This document shows, piece after piece, positions 23,601 through 34,700 of a DNA stretch of 64,000 bases. The notes below the pieces were generated by a model that saw only the letters and a list, made by a program, of their open reading frames with translations, made no database searches and was not told where the DNA came from. A program made the position numbers and the translations under genes. Location: NCBI GenBank assembly GCA_932521035.1, contig OW051493.1, forward strand, positions 2,914,001-2,978,000. The letters are read 5' to 3'. The number at the start of each line of letters is the position of its first letter. The stretch's first letter is position 1. This DNA comes from Oscheius dolichura. Taxonomy: Eukaryota; Nematoda; Chromadorea; Rhabditida; Rhabditidae.

Positions 23601-25841
23601 CGCGCTTGATTCTGAAAACAACACAACAAAATAATAACGAGAAAATGTGTACAAGCAAAGAAATAAATAAATTTGTCGGTGAAACGATTTTCTCAAAAAA
23701 GGACGCTAGCGAAAAACGATAATCAGCATAATCAGCAAATTTGTTTCCGGAGGCTCCCTTTAAAACAAAAATGGCAAAAACATTGGACACCCATGGGACT
23801 CGAACCTTCAGTATCCCGCATTGCGGCTGGAGCATTTTACCGGCTGACAAGAGCTGTCTTGCCTTAGAAGATTTTCCCTCAATCTACCCAGCGTGACCCA
23901 GTAGAGACATACAGTAATACCCTCTCGGGTGGAAAACAAGAACCAAGCTGAGAGAGAGGAAGAAGGAAGCAGTAGAAACTCAAGTGAGGGAACTCCTCTT
24001 GAGACGAGGAGTTTAAGTACCCACGGCTGACAACTAGCGCATGTACCTTCCTCCCTCTTCTCCTGGCCCCCCCCCCCCGTGTTCTGCTGTTGCTCGACTT
24101 CTGCACACAGCCGGGACGCGGGAAAAAGGGCTAGCGGGAGTTCAAGGTTTGGATAGCTTTCGCGTTGGATAAACAGACGAGAACAGATGCACTTACAGGA
24201 GAGGAAGTACGGGAGGAGCATTTTGCAAACTGCAGCAACCTAATGTGAACAGTGGCCGCCCGGCAGCCGGGAAGCTTTACTTTGCAGCAGCTCAAACAAA
24301 CGGTTAACCTTGTCGGGAAACATCACACACAGTTTTTATCGACAATTCAAGGAGTGTTTGCAAGGTTGGAGATCAGGAATAAGGACAGGAAGCCGAGCCA
24401 GATACAGTCGTGGCCTTCCCTGGTTAGGGTGAGGGAGGGGTGGTGGGAGGAGTATTTTGCAAAACGGGATGAGTAGGAACCTCCGGAAATTTGTAGAGGA
24501 TGGGAGCCGGACTGTACATTCCAAGACAGGCAGGCGCGGAATTCAGCACCACCCAAAAATAATGCCTTACTACCCGCAAAATGGAAAGTTAACGGATATA
24601 TTGAAGTTTCCCAGCGGGCCGTGCACTGTATGAGGTGCTATCCCCACTAAAAAGGAAGTTTACGGAGCGGTTGCTGGAAATTTACACAGCTCTGGGCCGA
24701 GGCCGACCCGTAAAGGCCGTAGTCTCTGGTCTGGCTCATCATCTCCAGGATACCAGTCCATGGGCGGGGACAGCCCTCTGACTCCGACCTGTCCCCTGCC
24801 ACCTTTGTCTCTTGGAAGACTTGTTGTTTTTGTTTTGGAGAGCAACAGAGACTGTCAGACTTGGAAGGCGTTCTCTCGGTGCAAGAGACAAAAAGGAGGG
24901 ACCAGAAAGCCTTTCGAGATAAAAAATATGGGCTAGACAAATGGGAGAGCAACACGTTTAAAATTTCATGAGGGGGACAGGGTTATTTGTTTATAGCGAG
25001 AGTGAAAAGTACCCAAGACTGGAGGACTCAAAGAGGAGCCATGACAACATGTTGACCGTGTGCGTACCTCTCTTTTGTTTACCGTGTTCCACCCGCAATT
25101 GGAGGTCAAATGATCCTTTTTTTGGTCCTTATTCATCCTCTCGTCCTCTCTCGTTAGAAGATCATCGTCCTTTGGTCTCTCCGTCAATTTGAACTTGGGG
25201 CACGCTGTCCTCGGCCCCCTGACTGAAGAAAAACGCCTGGGTGAGGAGGCTGCTTTCCTGAATAATTTAGCCTCAAAAGCTTTTGCACCAGGGCAGGCCA
25301 GGCCGGCTTTTCAATTCAGAGAAAAAGTTGGCCGGGAGGAGATCAAAGTAGAGAGATGCAAAGAGGAGGCGATCTTTGCGAAGGAAATCGTGACTGGCCC
25401 AGGGTGACTTCTTCTTTCTTCTTAGGACCTTTTGAAGTGGAGAGGAGAAGAGACAAAATGAACAAGTGAATCAAGGGGAACATTTGATCTTGTACAATCA
25501 ATGCAAACAATATTTTGGGCAAGAGATGGCAAACTGAGAAATGTCGGGGCACGGGCGCTACGGGTTGGGGAACAATATACCGGGGATTCTCTTTATGGAA
25601 ACAGCCAGGGAACTTAAATGAGGTCTCAAAGAACACAGAATGTTCTGCTGGTTGCAATGATCAGCTTTTAGTCTAGAACTTAAAATATGAAGAAAATGCG
25701 TTAAAAGGGCTCTAATATGGAAAGACGGGTGCGCGAACCTAAACGCCCCCAAAATGTCTCCAATCTCACTTTTACTCTCCTATTTTCGATGGCTATTATG
25801 GTGAGTCTGCTACTTTACAAAAAGGAGAGTACAGCATAATG
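17641..25841. other. Long gene-poor, purine-rich region
   Basis: I find no supportable gene in about 8 kb, which is striking because the rest of the window is densely coded. It has many GAGA and GGAGGAG tracts with their CTCCTCC complements (for example about 18600-18640, 19740-19910, 22310-22340) and an 11-base C run at 24067-24077. Frames such as 18345-18782 (plus) and 22229-22819 (minus) are open mainly because stop codons are rare in such DNA. Two segments on minus (about 21340-21430 and 23785-23860) resemble tRNA B-boxes but do not fold as tRNAs. It could be regulatory DNA for the GPCR or STAR genes, unannotated non-coding RNA, or a weakly conserved gene that I failed to see. Confidence 0.5.
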
Positions 25842-27329
25842 TCACATAGGAGGAGAGGAGATCTTCTTCTTGACCTGCCCCGTGGTCACGACGATGCTGG
25901 TCCGTCTCTCCATGGTCGACTGTGCTATCTGAATCTCCTCGTCTTCCCCTCGTCTTCCCTTCCAAATACCTTATTATTCGTCTTGTAGTAGAGTCTCCTC
26001 AGCGGTTTTTGAGTAATAAGCAGAGCCACAATGTTCACCACTCCCTAAAATAGCTGTCTCCTCATAATGCCCCTTATCAGAGTGATCTCCTGTCCTCCTC
26101 ACCAGTGACCCATCCGATAAAGATAGTCTGCCTCCCTCCTCCTCCACCTACCTTGTTCATGTTCATGATATAGAAGATAGATGTCTTGATTTCTGGATAG
26201 AGGAAGGTGATGATATCCGGCACCGTGAAGAAGACAATCGTGTTGACCGTAATCATCGCGGTGGTGGTCGTCAGTCGGAGCAGTTTCTTCTGTCCCTGGG
26301 CACTCAATCCCATCTGCTGAGTATGACGGCGGATTATCTGGATATAAATATATAAACCACGTTAAAAAGACCTCACATAGTACATTTTAACAGCGACAGG
26401 GATGTAGATGAGCACGACGAGGAGGGAGCAGGCGATCCGGATGACCCTCATGTGCATGTAGAGAGTCTTGGATATCCCCTCGTACATCATACAGACCATG
26501 TATTTCTAGACAGGGATTACTGTAACTACAGAGACACTCGTTACATCCTTCTCTGGAGATGCGAAGTATGAGTCGAAGAAGGCGATGATACAGGTGGGAA
26601 TGTCGAGAACGTAGGGCATGATCATGATGATGTAGCTGTAGGAGACGGGAAAGCGGATGTACTTAAGGGGGAAGAAGATACAGGCGAAACGGTCGAGGGC
26701 GGTCAGAACGAGGAGGTAACCTGGAAGAGGCCGGTGGTCAAAGTTGACAAAATCCGGGTGATGAAAGCCCTAAAATGTCAGACACCGGGTGAAGAGACCC
26801 ACAACTCGCCTTCATCCCTGAAAATGAGCCACCTACCTGCACCGGGAGTAGTGATAATAAAGAGCTGAACAGACGGGGTCCAGTAGCACATCCATTGACT
26901 GTAGGCCGGTATGACTGAAATCTCCTCCTTTCTGTAGATAGTAAATCTGCTCACAGTCCCAATTGAAGAAGATGTAGGTTCTCCACGTGCCGGCGGCAAA
27001 GTAAGTCAGTCCGAAGAAGATGTCGAAGAGCATACAGGCGGCCATAATTACGAACCTGGGAGGAGGAATGGGGGGCAGGAGAAGGCCTACTCTTTCTGTT
27101 GGCGGAGATCGCGGACTGTCATGATCCGGGTGAACATGAAAATATTGAAGAGCATTACGAGGAGACCTTCGAGGGTGTAGATGTACATGGCAAGCTGAAA
27201 AGGGAGGTGAGCTGGCCGCGAGAAGAGTATCACTTGGTCTATGCTGGATGTCAGCTCGCTGGTGGCCTCTTCTCCATTTTCGAAGTGGGTCACATTTACT
27301 TTGTCCGTCCCGGCTGTCAGTTCCGACAT
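25842..27329 (-). CDS. Seven-transmembrane G-protein-coupled receptor
   Basis: This is a rhodopsin-like receptor of the nematode chemoreceptor or orphan kind, in the plasma membrane. Helices can be read in order. The N-terminus starts MSELTAGTDKVNVTHF (NVT is a possible glycosylation site). Helix 1 is MYIYTLEGLLVMLFNIFMF, helix 2 is FVIMAACMLFDIFFGLTYFA, and helix 3 begins in PSVQLFIITTPGAG and ends LLVLTALDRFACIFFPLKYI, where LDRF stands in for DRY. Helix 4 is SYSYIIMIMPYVLDIPTCII, helix 5 is VIRIACSLLVVLIYIPVAVK, helix 6 is LLRLTTTTAMITVNTIVFFT, and helix 7 is KGVVNIVALLITQKPLRRLY. The cytoplasmic tail ends KKKISSPPM-stop. There are about eight exons; one intron is 40 bp. The ATG directly follows a CTTTCCAG acceptor. 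The ligand is unknown. Confidence 0.85.
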
Positions 27330-28785
27330 CTGGAAAGTCAGACGGGGGATGACGATAGGTTCAGGGGCTAGAAAAGTATATTAATCCCAACGGACTGGGG
27401 TGGGAGGGCGAGGGGACTATTTCTGGCGACATCAGGGATCATCAGGCATAAACAATCAGTTTGTCATGGACCAGCTGAGATATTCAACCGGGTAGGGCAA
27501 CAGGGACACGAGAAAGGAGAAATGAGGAAGGGGGCAGTGCTATAAACAGACAGGGAAGGAAATGACTCCGACCTTTAGCTAAATTGCAGAATCGGCCATC
27601 TGGTTACGGTAGAAAATGGCCCAGGGAATTGCTCCTCCTGCAATTATTCTCATTTGTGATTGGACTACTGTAATGGACACCAGTTATTCTAATGTTTATG
27701 TGTGTTTGATTGAATGGCAGGACAATTTTCCACTCTGGAGGAGATTACACTTTCCATGAGTTTTAGAAAGAATGAGTAAAAGGTATTTTTTGATCGAGGA
27801 ACAGCGAAGTTCAATTAGTTCTGATGAGGTTACCCGACCGAGCCATTTCACTCCTACCAAACACCATAACATGAATTTCGAAACAATTGAACGAGAACGA
27901 TCTGTGAGGCTTTCCTCGACATATTCCTATTATGATGACAAGAGCAGCGGAGAAATTAAATAGGTTACAAGTACGATCGGTATTTGCTGTACTTCTACTG
28001 GACACGCGTGACTACTTTGATATCCCAAGGGATGTCCTTTATTGACGAGGAGCGAGAAAGAAAGAAAAAAGGCAACTAGGGGCAGAACAAATGGAGAAAA
28101 GAGACAAACTCTCTAATTCTGCATATCGGCTGTAGAATTTGGAAACGCCATGGTTCTCATGGAGCCGGACCTGCTCAGGTGTGCCTGTGAGAGCCACCGG
28201 TACAGTTTATCAAAGCAGGATGCCTTGAAATTAGTTTCAGACGTTTGGGACAACCCGTAGGTGCAACAAATCTTCTAGCCCCCTGATATCTCAAAACTCT
28301 CTTGATATACCAGGAAATTACAACAAAATGAACGGAGAAATAATTCTGCGGAGGCGAGCAAAGACGAAATACGTTTATAGAAGGCGGTCGTAATTCAAAA
28401 AAGCGAGTTCCGGATCGAAAAACAAAGTCTGATAAAGCCAACAGAGCTGAAGATCTATGAGAATTTCGAGTTTTTGACCTTCACACTTCTAGATTTGATC
28501 TCAAGTATATTAAGAACAAAGAAATGTCTCTTTTCCCCTTCCTGGCCGTACCAGCTACAGTCCCCGTCATTTCCCCCTCTTCTCCAGGTGGTATCAAGTC
28601 TCCTCTCCCCCCTCTCCAGCTGCATTAGCATAGTACCCGTCCCGCGCACGGGGGAGAGAGTTCCCGCCCCTCCCGTGCGCTCCTCGCTTTGCTCTTCCGT
28701 TTGCCACCTCAAAAGAGCCAACCTAAATAATTGTTTCCTTCCTCCCCGGTTGACTACTTCAATTTCCCCGAATTTCAGACGAGAG
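27330..28785. other. Shared promoter interval of GPCR and agrin genes
   Basis: This divergent interval separates the GPCR (minus) and agrin (plus) genes. Several short frames (for example 27772-27963 plus and 28175-28441 minus) have no domain, signal peptide or exon partner. The 3' end is pyrimidine-rich and runs into a GAATTTCAG acceptor a few bases before the agrin ATG. Confidence 0.45.
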
Positions 28786-31700
28786 ATGACAATACACCTG
28801 CTCTGGTCCACTCTCTATCTGTTGTTGTATGTCATCCCCGTTCTCTATGGCAGCGGGTGTCAGGGCAAGATAGGGCGGAAGCTCCTCCATGATACCTTGA
28901 ATAATTCCGACGTCGTGTTGACGGCCACCGTTAAAAATATAACAATTGACGTCAAAGATAACCAGATCAAGGTAGGGAGCCGGCCATTTTCGAGGAATCT
29001 CCCCGTTTCAGTCCTTCTCACTGCGGGTTCGTAGGATATTCAAAGGGAAGGAGTACCTGGACGGCAATCGACACATCCAAGTCATTTCTATGGGGCCAAT
29101 TCTGGTAATCTTCCCTCTCACTCTTTTAAATAAGGCGGTTAAGTGTGACCGTCTCCTGTCCGTCCGCTCGACTCGCGTCTTCTCCATGTCCGTTACCGGG
29201 GACCATTTGGTCCTGGTGACCCCCATCCTCCCCGTCAGTTTAGCTATTCTCGATGCCCTTCACTCATTTTCAATCGGTGAGTTCTTCTGCTTTCCTTTTT
29301 CTCAGGGGATCAGATCTCGCCGCCCTTGGGAAGCAATCCGAGGAGGAAAGATCGGACGGAAGTCCCTTGTTTGGATAACGTCTTAAAAAACAGAAAGTAC
29401 ACCATAGCCTAACTGATCACAGCATTATTTTTCATTTTCCGTCTAGATGTCGGAATTCGGAGACTATCTCCTCCTCCAAGGGAATGCCAAGCGATGCGGG
29501 CCGTCACCGTACGAGTCTCTCTAGAATGCTCATTTTCCCCTTTTTAGGTCACTTTTAGCTTGTTTTTAATCAAGATAAGGCAACCTGACTGTTACTGTAA
29601 AATACAATAATCGTTCCTTCGTCTCTTCGTACAGCTCAGCAGCCCCTCTGAATAAGGCCTGCGCACTTAAATGATTAGCGTAACGAGATGTCCTCATCTC
29701 AATAACCCTCTTCCCCTGCCCTTCCCCTAATGTATATGCTTTTGCTCGTGTTATTCCAGAGGTGGTGACTAATTGGGCAGAGAGCACCCGTTGATGGGCT
29801 TTAATTGGCCGACTAGAACAATGCTTCCCTCTCTGCCATCTCCGGGGTCTGGGGTACAGGTGGCGCCGTGCTTCTATTCATTTTGTCGTTAAACTGTGAG
29901 AAACATTTATTTACCCACTGGGCAAGAAACGCGGGTAACTGCTATTTGCCCTGCTATGCTGTAACCGCGTCTTTTCGAGTATCCTTCGAGCAGCTGGCAT
30001 TCGCACCTGACCAGAGACTGAAGACTGTTTGTTCTTGGGCTTTTTAGGAGGAGGAGGATGGTGGCAGAGAAGGGGGAGACGGGGGACAGAGAAGGGAATA
30101 ACCAGAGGTTTTCAGGGATTCCACACAAGAAGAGACGACGAGCCAAAGAAGGTGAGTCTCCCTACAGTATCCGGTCATAAATAAGGACCACTTCCACCGG
30201 ATCTTGTTTTACAACAGAGAGATTCTAATCCCGTGCTCTTGGCATAATTATACTTGACCATAAGAGAGGCGCTGGGATTAACCGAGTGAGGAAGGGAGGA
30301 TTACTCCCTCTCAGCCGAGAGCAGACGGAAAAAAGACGAGTACCTTTTCAGTTCCCTGTGAGACGAATCTCTGCCCATTTGGGTCGAAGTGCACCCACTC
30401 CACGTGAGTTTTCTTCCCAATATTTCGAATACAGTAACCCCTAGGGGAAAGTGTGAATGTCGTCACGAATGCCGCCAGACGGCTGGCTCGTCAACGGTCT
30501 GTGGAAGTGACCGGGTCTCTTACGCGTCTCACTGCCACCTGTCGGTCCGCTCCTGTCTCCTCCAGAAGGAGGGCCGTCCTCCGCTGAAAGTGCTCCACTA
30601 CGGCAATTGTGGTAAGCTGCTTAACTGTACTCCTCCTCCCTGAAACCGTTCCCTACTTCATTTGCCTTGTTAATAGGTGTCGGCACTGCGATGACTGACC
30701 TCATTTGCGTATTGGATAAGGCATTCAGTGACCGTGCTGCTACTGTACACAAACAGAGGGACGGAGGAGGCCATGTGAGGGGGGATGGAAGGAGGAGGAG
30801 TGGAAATGTTGAAGAATCCCCCAATATGAACTGGGAGGGCTAATAGGGGCACGGGGGAGAGAGGAGGGCGTCAATTCAATTTGGCAGCCTCTCTTCTTGA
30901 CTTCTTCATCCGATGCAGTCGGCTTGAAACACGCGGATGAGGCGACTCCTAGCCGGGCTAATCATTCTCGTACAGCTGGGTGACGGCTGTTTTCGCTATG
31001 CTAAAGGTAGATCTCCCAAAGGATCCTCTGCCCCTCTGATACCCTGCCTCCTTTCTTTGACCACCTCTTCTTTCAGAAAAAAAGAATCCCTGCGACGAGT
31101 TGCGCTGTGGTCCAGGAGAGGAATGTGTAGTCACCCAAGTTCGTCCTCCTCCTTCTTTTAGCTATCCCCAATTTCAGAAGGACGGTCTCCTGACTGCTGA
31201 CTGCATCTGCCCGAAGGAATGCCCCAATTATGGAGATTCAGGTGCCATTCCACTCCTACTTCTCTACTTCTCTCTTTCAGTCTACTCCTCCCCGGTTTGT
31301 TCTTCCGAAGGGGTCGACTATCCCTCCGTCTGCCATATGAAACAACATGCCTGCGCCATTAAATCCAATATAACTGTAAGGTACTACGGCAAATGCGGTA
31401 AGAAGGGGCTTTGTTCGAAGAATAGGAGAGATTACAGATCCCTGTGCCAATTTAACCTGTCCACAATCGACTTCTTGTCATCTGGGAACTAATAGAAAAC
31501 CAGAATGCCGGTATTCTTTCCTTTCAAGCCACCGTATCCCCCATTCAGATGTAGCGAAGTCTGTAACCTCGCCTACAACCCAGTCTGCGCGACAGATGGC
31601 AAGACGTGGGGCTCTTTTCGACTCCTCATTACCTACAGCTTCAGATATTCGAATGAATGTGTCATGAGGGTGTCTGCCTGTAAGGAGGAGATCAGCTTAG

Positions 31701-34700
31701 CCGTCTATAAAAAAGGAAAATGTGAGGCGGACAGTCCCTGTGCCGCGTTGGAGTGCACCCACGGGGCGGAATGCGTCATCTCAGAGGACGATGGCTCAGC
31801 TCAATGCAGATGTCCGGAAACATGCCCGGCAGTTATGAGACCTGTCTGTGCTACGGTATCCTCTCTTGTTTTATTCTTATTTTAGACAAATTACAGAATG
31901 GCGTGACCTATGACAACGAGTGCGAGCTGACACGGGCTGCCTGCGCGGATAAGTCGAGAATCGCTGTGAAGCACGAGAAAACATGCGGTATGAGCGGTCT
32001 ATAATTGATTTTTAAGAAAATTCTTATAGGAAAAGGTGTCTGCGCCTCGTTTACCGGCTGTAGACCGCCTCAAGTCTGCGTTGACGTGGACGGTAAGCCG
32101 GAATGCGCGTGTCCCCAGTGTGGAGACGAGCTGCGGGAGGTCTGTGGCAGTGACGGCCGCACCTATCCCAACGAGTGCAAAATGCGTCGCACTGCCTGTA
32201 TCTCCTCCAAGCTTCTCTTTGTCAAATACAATGGCATATGCGGTAGGCCGACCTCTCACTGATTAATTTCCTCCTAGAGGGCTGTGAGAGCATGAAGTGT
32301 GAGTTCTACTCGAGTTGTGTTAGTGACAACCGGGGAAAGGGAGAGTGCAAATGCCCGTCTGACTGTATGGCCAACAATAAGGACAAGGTATCCCCCTTTT
32401 CCTCTTATTCCCCTTCTCTTTGAGAGTTTCCTCGTCTGCGGAACTGATGGAGTGACCTATTCTTCCGAGTGCCATCTCCGTCGAAGCGCCTGCCAACAGA
32501 AGAAGTTCATAGTCGTCGCCTTTACCGGTAAATGCGGTTAGCGTTCTTTCTTTTCCTTGTTTATCTTCTCCTAGACGCTTGTCTCCAAGTGGAATGTCGT
32601 TACGGGGAAGAATGTCGAGGCGGCGTCTGTGTCTGCAGTTACAACTGTCCCTCCAATCCTCCATCGTCTGCCAGGGTTTGCGGAGAGAATGGGGTAGGCC
32701 CCTCCAACTTTGCCAGTTAAATAAGAGAATTTCTAGGTACTGTACCCGTCAGAATGTCATCTCCAATTGGCTTCCTGTCAAAAAGGCGCTCCAATAGCTG
32801 AAATGCCCCCGGCGCATTGTCACTCGGCCGTAGCCACCTTCGAAGGTAACGGGATCTGTCCTTCTAGCGGGCAACATGCTTCATGCTGGCTGTCCTCCTC
32901 CTCCTGTCCCCTCCTCTCCTCTGCTTTCTCTAATCTATCTAGAATACCGTAACCTCGGCCCAATCCCCCTATTCCAGCTACCCGTTACCGTTGTTCCCCT
33001 ACTAATTGTCGCTACGGCGGTGCCTGCCGTGGGGAGCAGTGCATATGCAATATCCACTGCCTGGAGAGGAACTATCCTCTTTGCGGGAGCGACGGCAATA
33101 TCTACCGCCACCAGTGTCACATGAATATCGTCTCCTGCTCTGAGCAGAGAGAGATCCACGTCTTACCAAAGCTCTCCGCTTGTCATGAATTGGGTAACGG
33201 TTTGGGGGCTCCTCTCCTCCTGCCACAGTGCAATCTTCCCCTTCAGATAGCTGTCTCTGCAATCGGGTTGGCTCCTACGGGCCGACGTGTGATGGCCATG
33301 GACAGTGCAAGTAAGACTGTTTCCATCCTCGCCTACGGCAATTTCTAGATGTCGTCCAGGAGTTGGAGGAAAGAAATGCGACCACTGCTTGCCCAACTTC
33401 TGGGGGATTCATCTAATTGCCAACGGGGCCTTGTCCTGTCAACGTAAGGCCCCCTTCAGCAGGGTGAAATGTTTTCAGCTTGCGGATGTTCCGCCTTTGG
33501 AGCAGCCAGACCCGACTGTGAGCAGACGACCGGTCGGTGTGAGTGTCGACGAGGAGCCATCGGAGAGAAGTGCAACAAATGTGCCAGTGACCATGTCATG
33601 ACCCCGAGTGGATGCGTCTCCAAGGACGAATATCGCTCTCCAACGTGGGGCTTCCCCTTTCTTCCTGAATATACTGCCCATTTGCAGGAGGTGTGCAGAT
33701 CTACGTTGTCACCACGGCTCCACATGTGTCCAGCCAGTTGGTGGCCTTCCAGACTGCCACTGTACTGACCAATGCGATGTCACCCAACTCGGAATAGGTA
33801 ACTTTTCTGCTGAATTGATCAGAAATGCCCCTTTTTAGCAGCTAATATGACGGTTTGTGGTTCCGACGGAGTGACCTACGACAGCCACTGCCAGCTGCAA
33901 CAGTTCGCTTGCCGCCATCAACTGGACTTGGTCGTGGTCTCTCTGGGTATCTGTGAAAATGGTGCGTCTCCCATTTTTCTAAAGACTATGTTTTAGGCGA
34001 GGAAGAAGTCCAGGAACGATCGGAGAGAGAAGGAAAACTGCAGCTGGGCTCTAGATGCACAGTCCCTAGTGATTGTGCCGAGGTAAGCCTCCCTCCCCAC
34101 TCCACGTTTCCTTTCGCCTTCTTCATCTTCCTCCTCTCTTGTCCATCCCACGCGTTCCTTCTTTCCCCCTCTTGAAAATATAAATCAAATTTGCAGCTAA
34201 ATGCTATTTGTCTGACTCGTCCCGGAAGAAGAGGTGTCTGTGAGTGTGGCGATGATTCAGATCGGGTGGAGGACCGTTGTGAGAGGATCCAAGCAGGCAA
34301 GTCCCCCAACCAGTTAAAAGAAGAGGAGGGGGAGTCTCCTGTGCAATTAGAGCCGGGGTAAAATGAGGTCATTAGAAGGGCTGAGACGATTATTGGCAGG
34401 AGGAACTCGTCCGATGACGTTTTCCTGGGAAAAGACATCAAAAATCCTAATCGGATGATAACAATTTCAGGTGCCTCGGTTCGCTTCTTCATCAACTCAC
34501 CAGAAAATGGCAAATTGGACCTGCCTCGGATCGTCATGTACAGTAATATCTCCTTCAAGGTGGGCAGCCACCTTCATCCCAGTACAAATCAGTTCAGTTG
34601 ACGCCATTGTCCCTAACTGGCTCCATCTTGTCCGGAATAACGGAGGACAATGAAGAATTCGTGGTGAAATTAGAGAATGGCCGTTTCGTCGTGGAGTAAG

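Noticed and set aside
23785-23860. tRNA-like sequence on minus with GGTTCGAGTCCC
   Set aside because: Spacing is right, but D-stem, anticodon stem and T-stem have mismatches and the acceptor ends do not pair. Not called as a tRNA.
28786-30620. NtA plus one follistatin module as a gene separate from agrin
   Set aside because: The module-1 exon ends in a proper phase-1 donor that matches the module-2 acceptor, so one gene with an alternative first exon is simpler. It still needs cDNA proof.
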